A DNA stretch of 64,000 nucleotides from Endoryza foliicola. Lineage in GTDB: Bacteria; Bacteroidota; Bacteroidia; Chitinophagales; Chitinophagaceae. Of the stretch, positions 7,929 to 16,058 are shown one piece after another (positions within the stretch are counted from its first letter, which is position 1; the number at the start of each line of letters is the position of its first letter). The stretch covers positions 4,402,001 to 4,466,000 of the forward strand of contig OZ245715.1 of NCBI GenBank assembly GCA_965226965.1. Reading direction: 5' to 3'. The position numbers were made by a program, and so were the translations under genes. The notes under the pieces were generated by a model, which worked only from the letters and a program-made list of their open reading frames with translations, searched no databases and was not told where the DNA came from.

Positions 7929-9490
7929 AGCCAACCTGATTTTTTCCTAGAAGAACTTCTTCCACCCAAACCTAAGGCTCCTAACAAACTACGAGTAATG
8001 ATGCTAGCAGCCGTTCTACCAATTTGACGAGTAACTGAGCTGTCCAATACTTTTTCGATGGTCGACTTTTCTTCTTTTGCCGGCTTCTTTTCAGCTTTTT
8101 CTTCCTGTTCAGCTTGCTCTTGTTCTTTCTTAGAAGCCTCTTCCAGCTTCGCAGTCAGAATTTCATAAGCACTTTCGCTGTCTTCCGTTTGAGCGTACTT
8201 CTTCACCAACTTTGATGAAGAAACCAGTGAATTGATTTCATCGTCTGACAAAATATCCATTCTACTCTTAGGAGGCACCAACATGGTATGAACCAGCGGA
8301 GTTGGAATCCCTTTCTCGTTTAAAAGAGTAATAAAGGCTTCTCCAATACCAAGCTGGGTCAGTAATTCTTCTGTTTTATAGAAATCAGATTCAGGATAGT
8401 TTTCAGCGGCTTGTTTAATGGTTTTGCGATCAGCTGCAGTGAAAGCACGTAGGGCGTGCTGTACTTTCAATCCTAATTGAGCCAAGATACTTGCGGGAAT
8501 GTCTTGAGGATTTTGTGTACAGAAAAAGATCCCTACTCCTTTTGATCGGATCAATTTGATCACTGTTTCCAATTGCTGCAACAACGCTTCTGTTGCTTCT
8601 TGGAATACCAAGTGTGCTTCATCGATAAACAATACTAATTTGGGCTGATCGATATCGCCTTCTTCCGGTAAGCTACCGTACAATTCGGCTAACAAACTCA
8701 ACATGAAAGTGGAGAAGAGTTTTGGCTTGCTTTGCATATCGGTAACACGAAGTACTGAAATCATCCCACGACCGTCGTCACTGATTCGCATGAGATCGTC
8801 TACGTCAAAGCTTGGTTCACCAAAAAATACATCGGCTCCTTGTTGTTGCAGTTCAATTACTTTTCGGAGAATGGTACCGGTAGAAGAGGTAGAAATTTTT
8901 CCGTAGTCTTTTTCGATAGAAGCTTTTCCTTCATTGGAAATGTATTGAAGGGTTTTGGTAAAATCTTTCAAATCGAGCAAAGGCATTTTATTGTCGTCGC
9001 AATACTTGAAAATTAAAGACACCAATCCTTCCTGCGTATCATTCAATCCAAGAATTTTAGAAAGTAGAATCGGACCGAATTCGCTCACAGTTGCGCGTAG
9101 TCGCACTCCTTTTTGATCACTTAGAGTAAGCAATTCTACCGGATAGGCCGTGGGTTTGTATTCTTGACCAATTTGTGCGAGTCGCTCTTTGATTTTATCG
9201 TTTAGGGTACCGGCTGCAGCAATACCGCTCAAGTCGCCTTTGATATCCATCAGCAAAACAGGAATACTGGCATCACTTAAGGATTCGGCCAGCACTTGTA
9301 AGGTTTTGGTTTTACCGGTACCGGTGGCACCGGCGATCAGTCCGTGACGGTTCATGGTTTTAAAAGGAAGTTTCACAAGGGCATCAGGAACGGGATGTCC
9401 ATCTAACATTCCCAGACCAATAACCGCTGAATTTCCTTTAAAAGTGTAGCCCGATTGAACGGCGCTTAAGAAGTCTTGTGCAGTTGCCAT
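7925..9490 (-). CDS. HerA-like ATPase, DUF853 family
   Basis: A 521-residue P-loop ATPase of the HerA/FtsK superfamily. Walker A is GATGTGKTKTLQVLAE near residues 55-70, and Walker B is KLVLFIDEAHLVF near residue 290. CTQNPQDIP and the conserved LGLKVQHALRAFTAADR follow. The C-terminal part has a Glu/Lys-rich low-complexity linker and then GRTAASIITRSLLGALGLGG, which resembles a small Gly-rich membrane-active or amphipathic tail. The family is widespread in bacteria and annotated only as DUF853 or helicase HerA-like; its substrate is unknown. It sits 18 bp downstream of the GroES-like gene, probably as one transcript, and converges on recQ with overlapping stop codons (TTAA). Confidence 0.85.
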   Translation of the reverse strand: MATAQDFLSAVQSGYTFKGNSAVIGLGMLDGHPVPDALVKLPFKTMNRHGLIAGATGTGKTKTLQVLAESLSDASIPVLLMDIKGDLSGIAAAGTLNDKIKERLAQIGQEYKPTAYPVELLTLSDQKGVRLRATVSEFGPILLSKILGLNDTQEGLVSLIFKYCDDNKMPLLDLKDFTKTLQYISNEGKASIEKDYGKISTSSTGTILRKVIELQQQGADVFFGEPSFDVDDLMRISDDGRGMISVLRVTDMQSKPKLFSTFMLSLLAELYGSLPEEGDIDQPKLVLFIDEAHLVFQEATEALLQQLETVIKLIRSKGVGIFFCTQNPQDIPASILAQLGLKVQHALRAFTAADRKTIKQAAENYPESDFYKTEELLTQLGIGEAFITLLNEKGIPTPLVHTMLVPPKSRMDILSDDEINSLVSSSKLVKKYAQTEDSESAYEILTAKLEEASKKEQEQAEQEEKAEKKPAKEEKSTIEKVLDSSVTRQIGRTAASIITRSLLGALGLGGRSSSRKKSGWL

Positions 9491-9508
9491 AAATTATATA
9501 AGATAGGG

Positions 9509-9880
9509 TTAAATAGTTTCTTCTCGTTCCAACATTAAGATAGCACTTTGTGGAACAATAAAGTACTTTTCATTTTCATACACCACTTCTGTAGAACCGC
9601 TCACCAAAAAGATGGCCAGATCGCCTTCTTTTACCTGAAGGGGTACATATTTAATTTTATCCTCCTCTCCTTTCCAGGTTTCTTCTTCAATGGGCATAGG
9701 AATGGCATAACCGGGACCGGCTTTTATGACATAGCCTTGCTGTACTTTTTCTTTTTCTTGAACGCCCGGAGGAAGGTAGAGTCCGCTTTCGGTGCGTTCG
9801 TTTGGGCGAGATGGACGAATCAAAACGCGGTCGCCGATTACAATTAGATTTTTCAATTTCATGTCTGCCGTAATTCTCAT
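9509..9880 (-). CDS. Stand-alone GroES-like co-chaperonin (Cpn10 fold)
   Basis: The core KLKNLIVIGDRVLIRP, the mobile-loop-like TESGLYLPPGV and the closing EKYFIVPQSAILMLE are those of Cpn10. The usual IVxAG(P)G turn is also present (VIKAGPG). At 123 residues from the ATG at 9880 it is longer than typical GroES (about 95), because of an acidic insert after the first half (IEEETWKGEEDKIKY). No groEL is nearby, and the downstream partner is the HerA-like ATPase gene, so this is a second, specialised copy or a structural relative rather than the main groES. Its function is inferred from fold only. The ATG at 9880 (MRITADMKLKNL) was chosen because the upstream extension runs into the terminator hairpin. 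Confidence 0.8.
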   Translation of the reverse strand: MRITADMKLKNLIVIGDRVLIRPSRPNERTESGLYLPPGVQEKEKVQQGYVIKAGPGYAIPMPIEEETWKGEEDKIKYVPLQVKEGDLAIFLVSGSTEVVYENEKYFIVPQSAILMLEREETI

Positions 9881-9900
9881 AATCGTTGATTTACATTCAT

Positions 9901-9937
9901 AAAAAAATCCCGACCGCAAAGGTCAGGATTTTTTTAA
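9901..9937 (-). terminator. Intrinsic terminator of the M4 protease gene
   Basis: A stem ATCCcGACC / GGTCaGGAT (9907-9915 and 9921-9929) has a 5-nt loop and T-rich flanks. The single mismatch is a G-U pair only when read on the minus strand, and the minus-strand product is followed by a run of T. This fits termination of the metalloprotease transcript before groES. Confidence 0.75.
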
Positions 9938-9954
9938 TAAAGCGAATGTTATTC

Positions 9955-12294
9955 TTATTTGGCGATGGTTAGTTTAGAAACTTGTTCTTGATCTACTTTC
10001 ACCACGTACACACCTGTGTTGATGGTTGGCAAAGAGATGGTAACATTGTTCATGCCTTCTACAGCTGCTACACGCTGACGGTAAACAATTCTACCCAACA
10101 TATCGGTGATATTGATTTCTTTCTGAGCAGTTGCTTGAGAAACAAATCGAACGGTTACGGTATTGCGGGCAGGGTTTGGATAAACGCCTGGTTTAGTAGT
10201 AGCGTCTGATTTCAAGATACCGGCATTTTCATCAATTCCAAACAAGTTCGTTGCACTTGTTTGCACTTTCAAGGTATAACAAGAAGCACTATTGGCGCCA
10301 CTGAAGCCATACACTTGAAGATAATAAGTAGCACCTGCAGTTGCAGTATTACGAGTGATGGTTTCTGAAGTAGTACCAGAGTTTTGTGAGATTGCCAATT
10401 GTGAACCTGAACTATTGTAAAGACGTAGGTCGTAATCAGCAGCCAAGCCACTCAAAGTAACTTTGAATTTAGGCTGTGCGGTTACGGTTGTAAAACGGAA
10501 CCAGTCTTTATCGGTTGAGCTTCCAATTTTAGCATTGATGTCAGTATTCAGTGCAATTACTTTGGCAGCTGTTCTAGTTTCGTTTGCCTCATACGTATCA
10601 GTACAAGTTGGAGGCACTACTACTGCGGTTACACCTACGGCATCGAAAGCGTTGGCAGTTTGAACTGCTTCTACACTTCCTACACCATATAAGTCTTCAG
10701 CAGATTTAATACCATAAGTTCTCGCAGCGGCATAGTTTGAATTAGCAGTTAAATATACAGTGTTGGTTCTATAAGCTATTGCGGCAGCTTTGTCGATACC
10801 AATACCGGTAACGTTGTAAGCGAAACCTTTATCGTTGGTACCTGATCCACCGGTAGTAAGTAAGTAGAACCAAAAGTTCAACACGCCACTGTTCGTATGC
10901 ACACCACCATTGTCGGCAGTTCCGGTAGCCCAATTGGTACCTTGATACGTATCGGGGTCACCATACAAATTCGGGTTTGACATGCTTCTGAAAATTCCTC
11001 CGATTTCATCGCCTAAAGTCCAGTTTCCTGTTCCTTTGCCAAACCATTCAATAGAAGTACCCAAGATATCACTGAATGCTTCATTTAAAGCTCCAGACTC
11101 ATTCGAGTAAACCAGATTTGAAGTGCGGCTTGTTAATCCGTGGGTAATTTCATGACCGGCAATGTCAAGTGTTGTTAAAGGAGAGTAAGTGGTTGTGCCG
11201 GAAGTTCCGCCATCACCATAGCTCATTCTAGTGCCATCCCAAAACGCATTGATATTATTGGCATAACCAAAAGCAACCAAGTTCACGTGAACATAGCTTC
11301 TTAATTGGTAGCCTGCATTGTCGATACTATTACGACCGAACTTGGTCAGGTAAAAATCATAAGTTTTTTCTGCTCCCCAATGTGCGTCAGTAGCGTATTG
11401 GTCTTTGTTAGCATTAACGTTGTTCCAGCTATTATCTGCATCTGTAAAATCAACAGCAGCATTGTAGTTGGTGCCCGCTACACGCATGTCAAGCGTTTGC
11501 ACGCCTAGACCTCTGCCTGTTTCTCTTAACCGATATGTTGTTCCGGTATTATCGGTTGTAATTGCTTGAACGCCGGAATAAGCAGTTGTAGCAGAACCGG
11601 CCGCGTCAACGGTATTGATCAAATCATTTTCACCAATAATAGTTCCCGCATTTGCGTCAACATAAACAACTTTGCGACCAAGAGGAAACTGAGAATAAAT
11701 ATCAAACTTGTACGTCAATTGCAGATTGGAAGGATTCACTTCTCCAACACCAGAATAATACACCAATTGTCCTTTGGGGAAATAGGTTGCACCTCTGTTG
11801 TTCATTTCATCTTTCAGCGCTAATTCTTCGTCGGGAATCTGCCATTTGTAAGTAGAAGCTCCGATATAAGACATGGCCATTTTTAACGCCGTAGGCTCAT
11901 CAATAGAAGCAGCAGTTTTTAAAGAAGAAGCAATTTCTTCTTTAACCCAAACACCGTTTTGGCTCATTATTTTTCCTGCTTTTGTGTGAACGATGTAAGC
12001 AGTGTTTTCAACAACGTAACCATTTAAAACTTGGTTGTAGCGGAAGTGCTCCATACCAATTCTGTCGGTTTCGCGCGCAGCCAATTTCGAAGCAACGGAA
12101 CTGCGAGCTACTCCGTTTTCAGCGGTTAATAGCACTTGGCCGGCGCTGAATTTTGGTGCGTCGGCGGCTGAGAACTCAATAAATTCGGGATAAAGGCCTT
12201 CACGGGCAGCAATAGATTTTGTGGGTTTTTGTGCCATGGCAACCCCACTGGCCAATAATGCAATAAGACTAAGAGAGAGTCTAATTCGATTCAT
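9955..12294 (-). CDS. Secreted M4 (thermolysin-type) metallopeptidase with T9SS signal
   Basis: A 779-residue protein. It has a signal peptide (ending VAMAQ), then an FTP/PepSY-type propeptide, then the catalytic domain. The zinc motif is HEITHG (DIAGHEITHG), with the third ligand in NESGALNEAFSDI; GVHTNSGVLNFWFYLL and the GIDKAAAIAYRT region follow. After it comes a PPC-type beta domain (DKDWFRFTTV.., ADYDLRLYNSSG, YYLQVYGFSG). The C-terminal roughly 80 residues form a T9SS type A sorting domain (VYPNPARNTVTVRF.. ending SKLTIAK). The expected role is export across the outer membrane for extracellular protein degradation. It is monocistronic, with a terminator directly downstream. Confidence 0.93.
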   Translation of the reverse strand: MNRIRLSLSLIALLASGVAMAQKPTKSIAAREGLYPEFIEFSAADAPKFSAGQVLLTAENGVARSSVASKLAARETDRIGMEHFRYNQVLNGYVVENTAYIVHTKAGKIMSQNGVWVKEEIASSLKTAASIDEPTALKMAMSYIGASTYKWQIPDEELALKDEMNNRGATYFPKGQLVYYSGVGEVNPSNLQLTYKFDIYSQFPLGRKVVYVDANAGTIIGENDLINTVDAAGSATTAYSGVQAITTDNTGTTYRLRETGRGLGVQTLDMRVAGTNYNAAVDFTDADNSWNNVNANKDQYATDAHWGAEKTYDFYLTKFGRNSIDNAGYQLRSYVHVNLVAFGYANNINAFWDGTRMSYGDGGTSGTTTYSPLTTLDIAGHEITHGLTSRTSNLVYSNESGALNEAFSDILGTSIEWFGKGTGNWTLGDEIGGIFRSMSNPNLYGDPDTYQGTNWATGTADNGGVHTNSGVLNFWFYLLTTGGSGTNDKGFAYNVTGIGIDKAAAIAYRTNTVYLTANSNYAAARTYGIKSAEDLYGVGSVEAVQTANAFDAVGVTAVVVPPTCTDTYEANETRTAAKVIALNTDINAKIGSSTDKDWFRFTTVTAQPKFKVTLSGLAADYDLRLYNSSGSQLAISQNSGTTSETITRNTATAGATYYLQVYGFSGANSASCYTLKVQTSATNLFGIDENAGILKSDATTKPGVYPNPARNTVTVRFVSQATAQKEINITDMLGRIVYRQRVAAVEGMNNVTISLPTINTGVYVVKVDQEQVSKLTIAK

Positions 12295-12436
12295 AAGGAA
12301 GTTTTTGGTTGAGGTTCAATTTAACATTTTATTAAATATTAAAAAAATTTAAATGAAAACCAGTAGATTCAGGGGATATGGGTAGAATTCTATTTATTAA
12401 TTAGAACAATTTCAAAAAAGCTGCCTGTAGAAACCA

Positions 12437-12444
12437 TAATTTTG
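12437..12444 (+). promoter_or_regulatory. Candidate -7 promoter box of ruvB, leaderless spacing
   Basis: TAATTTTG matches TAnnTTTG and is separated from the ruvB ATG by only AGAC, the same 4-nt spacing as at tsaE. The predicted transcript therefore starts at or next to the start codon. No clear -33 box was identified. Confidence 0.45.
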
Positions 12445-12448
12445 AGAC

Positions 12449-13480
12449 ATGGCTAACCCTAATTTAAACAGTGATAAAGGAGGACTTTCGGCAGCGGAGC
12501 GGGAGTTTGAAAATAATATTCGGCCTGCAGCCATCAAGGAATTTGCCGGTCAGCCACAGTTGATCGAGAACCTTACCATTTTTATAAAAGCGGCAAAAAT
12601 TCGAGGCGAAGCATTGGATCATGTATTGTTTCATGGACCGCCCGGATTAGGAAAAACAACTTTGTCGAGAATTGTTGCGAATGAATTAGGGGTAAATATT
12701 AAAGAAACTTCCGGACCGGTTATAGAAAAGCCCGGCGACTTAGCAGGTCTTCTCACCAGTTTAGAACCCAATGATGTATTGTTCATCGATGAAATCCATC
12801 GCTTGAGTACGGTTGTGGAGGAATACTTGTATGCTGCAATGGAGGACTACCGAATCGATATCATGATCGATAGTGGACCCAATGCCAGAAGCATCCAATT
12901 GAATTTGAATCCATTTACATTAATTGGCGCTACTACACGCAGTGGTTTATTGACGGCACCGCTTTTGTCGCGTTTCGCTATTAAATCAAGATTGGAATAC
13001 TATCAAGGTGATACCTTGCAGAAAATTGTATTGCGAGCAGCGGGTATTTTGAACACCCAAATAAGCACCGATGCCGCCGGTGAAATTGCCCGTAGAAGTA
13101 GGGGTACCCCTCGTATTGCAAATGGATTGTTGAGAAGGGTCAGAGATTTTGCACAAGTACTGAACGATGGGGCTATCGATTTAGGAATAACACAACACGC
13201 ACTTCGCGCGCTTAATGTAGATGAGCACGGACTAGACGATATGGACAACCGAATCTTGAATGCCATCATTGATAAGTTCAAAGGAGGTCCGGTAGGGATT
13301 ACCACCATTGCCACAGCGGTAGGGGAAGAACCGGGAACTTTAGAAGAAGTATACGAACCTTTTTTGATTCAAGAAGGATTCATCAAACGAACCCCTAGAG
13401 GAAGAGAGGCAACTTACAAAGCATATGAGCATTTGGGGAAGAAACCGGGAACACCGGGGAGTTTGACGCTGGAGCTTTAA
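12449..13480 (+). CDS. ruvB: Holliday junction branch-migration ATPase RuvB
   Basis: A 343-residue AAA+ motor that drives branch migration with RuvA. The N-terminal FENNIRPAAIKEFAGQ is followed by Walker A GPPGLGKTTLSRI near residue 70 and Walker B LFIDEIHRL. Sensor and lid elements follow (IGATTRSGLLTAPLLSRF, RSRGTPRIANGLLRRVRD). The C-terminal winged-helix domain ends in GFIKRTPRGREATYKAYEHL. The length matches the family. It stands alone here; ruvC lies about 21 kb away. The stop codon is the first triplet of an AT-only repeat phrase. Confidence 0.97.
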   Translation: MANPNLNSDKGGLSAAEREFENNIRPAAIKEFAGQPQLIENLTIFIKAAKIRGEALDHVLFHGPPGLGKTTLSRIVANELGVNIKETSGPVIEKPGDLAGLLTSLEPNDVLFIDEIHRLSTVVEEYLYAAMEDYRIDIMIDSGPNARSIQLNLNPFTLIGATTRSGLLTAPLLSRFAIKSRLEYYQGDTLQKIVLRAAGILNTQISTDAAGEIARRSRGTPRIANGLLRRVRDFAQVLNDGAIDLGITQHALRALNVDEHGLDDMDNRILNAIIDKFKGGPVGITTIATAVGEEPGTLEEVYEPFLIQEGFIKRTPRGREATYKAYEHLGKKPGTPGSLTLEL

Positions 13481-13684
13481 TTATTAATTAAGAATTAATA
13501 ATTAATAATTAATAATGAGGCCTTCGGCCTTATTGAGAAATGCAATCCTTTTTTCCCAGTTTGTTATAGTGATTGGGAGTTTATACTCAGCATGGATACT
13601 ACATGCACTGGCACCTAGAATGCAACTAAAATTCATCTAATCAACGTGCCCAATTATTAATTCTTAATTATTACCTATTAATTA
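13478..13684. repeat. Intergenic AT-phrase block after ruvB
   Basis: Starting with the ruvB stop codon, the sequence is an AT-only run built from TAATTATTAATT/AATTAATAATT units to about 13515. A small GAGGCCttcGGCCTT hairpin follows, then about 110 bp of unremarkable sequence, then a second AT run (about 13650-13684). No gene was seen. It belongs to the dispersed phrase family described in the findings. Confidence 0.7.
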
Positions 13685-13686
13685 AA

Positions 13687-13719
13687 AAGAGGCGCAATTG
13701 ATGTACAACCGCGCCTCTT
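13687..13719 (-). terminator. Terminator of the response-regulator gene
   Basis: AAGAGGCGC (13687-13695) pairs with GCGCCTCTT (13711-13719) across a 15-nt loop. The minus-strand transcript continues into TTTTTAATTAATAG. It lies about 30 bp after the regulator's stop codon. Confidence 0.75.
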
Positions 13720-13747
13720 CAATAAAAAACAGAGAACAAGTATTTTC

Positions 13748-14452
13748 TTATGCATTCACCGGAGCTACCAAGCGGAAGCCATTACCGTGAATGTTTACGA
13801 TTTCAATTGAACTATCTTCTTTCAGATACTTACGAAGTTTGGCAATATAAACGTCCATGCTTCGTCCGTTGAAATAAGTATCACTACCCCAGATTTTTTT
13901 GAGGGCTTGCTCACGAGGAAGCAAGTCGTTGAGGTGTTCCGCCAACATTTTCAATAACTCGTTCTCTTTAGGAGAAAGAGTTTGTGTTTTACCGGCGTGA
14001 ATCAACTCTCTCAATTTAGGGTTGAAGTGGTAAGAGCCTAAATCGAATTCTTTGTTTTCGGCTTCTTTGGTTACTTCTTCGTTGCGTTTTAAAATTGCTT
14101 TGATTTTGAGCAACAATACTTCGCTATCGAAAGGCTTGGTGATATAATCATCCGCTCCCAATTTATATCCCTGAATAATGTCTTCTTTCATGGTTTTCGC
14201 ACTCAAGAAGAATAAGGGGATATCAGGATCTACATCGCGAATTTCTTCAGCGAGTGTAAAGCCATCCATATGAGGCATCATAATATCGAGCAAACACAAT
14301 TCGAATTTTTCACGTTGGAAAGCGGCTAAGCCTAAACGGCCATCGCGCTCCAGAGTAACATCAAAATCATTGAGCTCCAAGTAATTTTTCAATACCATTC
14401 CCAGGTTAGGGTCATCTTCGCAAAGAAGAATTTTATGTTTCTTTCCGTCCAT
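13748..14452 (-). CDS. OmpR/PhoB-family response regulator (RprY-like)
   Basis: A 234-residue two-domain regulator. The receiver domain (about residues 5-120) has the acidic pocket CEDD, the phosphoacceptor Asp in LLDIMMPHMDGF, and the conserved Thr/Ser and Lys regions (FFLSAKTMKED, DYITKPFDSEVLLLKI). The winged-helix effector domain follows (LSPKENELLKMLAEH.. and GRSMDVYIAKLRKYLK). The overall sequence resembles the RprY group of Bacteroidota. No histidine kinase is adjacent, so its partner is elsewhere. The ATG at 14452 (MDGKKHKILLCEDD) was chosen; an 18-residue upstream extension lacks family similarity. Confidence 0.92.
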   Translation of the reverse strand: MDGKKHKILLCEDDPNLGMVLKNYLELNDFDVTLERDGRLGLAAFQREKFELCLLDIMMPHMDGFTLAEEIRDVDPDIPLFFLSAKTMKEDIIQGYKLGADDYITKPFDSEVLLLKIKAILKRNEEVTKEAENKEFDLGSYHFNPKLRELIHAGKTQTLSPKENELLKMLAEHLNDLLPREQALKKIWGSDTYFNGRSMDVYIAKLRKYLKEDSSIEIVNIHGNGFRLVAPVNA

Positions 14453-14962
14453 ACTTAAGGGGTTTAAAGTTCTACCGTAAATAAAAGTAAATCCTTTGCC
14501 AAACACTACAAGTTACGAATAATATTTTGTTAAAGTGCCCGTGGGATGTCTATTTTAGGCGATTTAGTGGGGTTATTGTTAAGGATATCAGAAAGAAAGT
14601 TGAGTTGTGTGTTCACCGCTGAGAACGCAAAGTTCGCGAAGGGGTCGCGGAGTTTATTTTCTTTTACAGCAGCGCTGGCAGTCTCCCTGAATTTCATCGT
14701 TTTTCGTTACCTCTTATCTTCGATTCAGTATTCGTGACTGTTTCATCATTATTTCTTTTCGCCGCAACGGCGCAGCGTGCGCGGCGGTACCGCAGCGCTG
14801 GCAATTTGTGTGTATTTCCTCCCTTCCCGCAACGGTTTCGCCTGTCCCGTATCGTTCCTCACGGGATAGACTCGACTGCTTTTGCTTCGCAAAACCAGAC
14901 TCCTTCCTCCTACCTCCATCCTCCCTCCTGTACTCGGCTGTTCCATTATTAATTATTACTTA
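14453..14962. repeat. Gene-free mosaic of dispersed phrases (reverse orientation)
   Basis: No credible gene lies here. On the minus strand, reading away from the 95-residue gene's stop, the order is as follows. First an AT run ends in ATGGAACAGCCG, then a purine-rich ACAGGAGGGAGGATGGAGG tract. A block follows with CAGTCGAGTCTATCCCGTGA, ACGATACGGGACAGG and GTTGCGGGAAGGGAGG. CAGCGCTGC-type units come next, then a GGTGAA-type unit near 14615-14660. About 170 bp of it (14760-14950) recurs, inverted and with few differences, at 48502-48670. Confidence 0.75.
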
Positions 14963-15250
14963 TTAATTATTAATTCCCATCACCAACTCCTCCCACTCCT
15001 GCTCTAAACTTAACTTACAAGAAGGCTTTGATGCTTTACGATACCAATAATCTGCGTTCCATTGATCACCTTCAACACGGTGTAAATACGCATGAATCCA
15101 TGCGGCATTTCGATCGGGTAAATCTTGGATGAGTGTATGGGCTTTGTCCCAATTCCCCTTGGCTTCCCACCACAGTGCCTGATGATACACCGATAAAGAT
15201 GAAGGAGGATTTTTATCAGTAAGACTTGCTTTTAATTCAATTGCATTCAT
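14963..15250 (-). CDS. Conserved-looking hypothetical protein, 95 residues
   Basis: The family is not recognised. The protein is soluble, rich in Trp, His and Ala, with helix-turn-helix-like spacing reminiscent of a short TPR-type repeat: YHQALWWEAKGNWDKAHTLI, then AAWIHAYLHRVEGDQWNADYWY. No signal peptide. It lies 36 bp after the M23 peptidase gene and is probably cotranscribed. The last three residues and the stop codon (Ile-Asn-Asn-stop, ATTAATAATTAA) are written by the AT repeat phrase that fills the gap beyond, so the C-terminus may have been altered by the repeat. Confidence 0.7.
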   Translation of the reverse strand: MNAIELKASLTDKNPPSSLSVYHQALWWEAKGNWDKAHTLIQDLPDRNAAWIHAYLHRVEGDQWNADYWYRKASKPSCKLSLEQEWEELVMGINN

Positions 15251-15286
15251 GCTGCAATTTTACAGCAAGTTTTGTAATTGCTTCGC

Positions 15287-15979
15287 TTACTTTTTCCAAG
15301 GTAGGAGATAAACAGGATCGGGGCAATTAGCTGCGTATTGTTCTCGTTTAGAAAGTTCGCATACACCGGGATAATCGCCTACCCATCCCTGCAAGTCGAG
15401 CATCAATTGAAGGTGCAAATGTGGTGGCCAATGACCGTTTTCTGCAGGTGGACCAAAATGAGCTAATAAATCGCCTTTGTTTATTTTATCGCCCTTTTTA
15501 AATCGAGTTAAATCCGCTGCAGATAAATGTCCATACAAAGCATAAAATGATTGCTCTTCTAATTGATGAGCAACTATTATAGTGGCGCCATAATCGCCAA
15601 AGCGATTGTTATCGGCAATCGATTCAATTGTGCCGTCCATAAATGAATACACAGGTGTACCCACTTCTCCCCAAATATCAATACCGAGATGAAGTCTTCT
15701 TGGCTCCGACCCATCCACCGGATCAAACACCTTGCTGCGGCTATACACCGTCCGATGCTCCATATAACCGCCCCATCCGTAACGTGCTTGATGAACTGTT
15801 AACTCCGATGAAACATACTGCGAGAATTTGGCAGTATCAAGGAGGATCTCTGCTGTTAGTTGTAAGTTGGTAGCCGTAAAATCCAACAATAACACTTGAT
15901 CCTTTGAACGATCGAAAGGAACCGGATCAGCAAACTGATCTTTGTATTGACTGAGTAATTGGGTGAGTTGATGGGGCAT
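15287..15979 (-). CDS. M23-family (LytM-type) metallopeptidase without signal peptide
   Basis: A 230-residue protein whose C-terminal half is a peptidase M23 fold. The HxxxD motif is in LHLGIDIWGEVGTPVYS, GDYGATIIVAHQ and YALYGHLSAADL follow, and the HxH motif is in HWPPHLHLQLM. The usual substrate is peptidoglycan cross-links, but no signal peptide or lipobox is visible at this start. Either it is cytoplasmic or has another role, or export is unconventional. The N-terminal 85 residues are not recognised. It shares a strand with the EEP gene upstream and the 95-residue gene downstream. TAGGCTTTAGG repeat units directly abut its start codon. Confidence 0.85.
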   Translation of the reverse strand: MPHQLTQLLSQYKDQFADPVPFDRSKDQVLLLDFTATNLQLTAEILLDTAKFSQYVSSELTVHQARYGWGGYMEHRTVYSRSKVFDPVDGSEPRRLHLGIDIWGEVGTPVYSFMDGTIESIADNNRFGDYGATIIVAHQLEEQSFYALYGHLSAADLTRFKKGDKINKGDLLAHFGPPAENGHWPPHLHLQLMLDLQGWVGDYPGVCELSKREQYAANCPDPVYLLPWKK

Positions 15980-16046
15980 TGGGCTTCAGGCTTTAGGCGT
16001 TAGGTTGTTAGGCTTTAGGTTTTGGGCTTTAGGTATTAGGCTTTAG
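15980..16046. repeat. TAGGCTTTAGG phrase cluster
   Basis: About seven imperfect copies of a 9-11 bp unit (GGCTTTAGGCGTTAGG, TTAGGCTTTAGG and similar) fill the gap between the EEP stop and the M23 start codon. The same phrase follows the M20 gene (36817-36870) and flanks 22376-22400. Confidence 0.7.
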
Positions 16047-16058
16047 GCTGCATAACAC

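Noticed and set aside
13516..13531. GAGGCCttcGGCCTT hairpin as a ruvB terminator
   Set aside because: The stem is only 5-6 bp and no T run follows on the plus strand, so termination there is not supported.
14546..14952. Two plus-strand open frames (63 and 72 residues) and one minus-strand frame
   Set aside because: They lie within repeat phrases; the translations are low-complexity and follow the repeats rather than any protein family.
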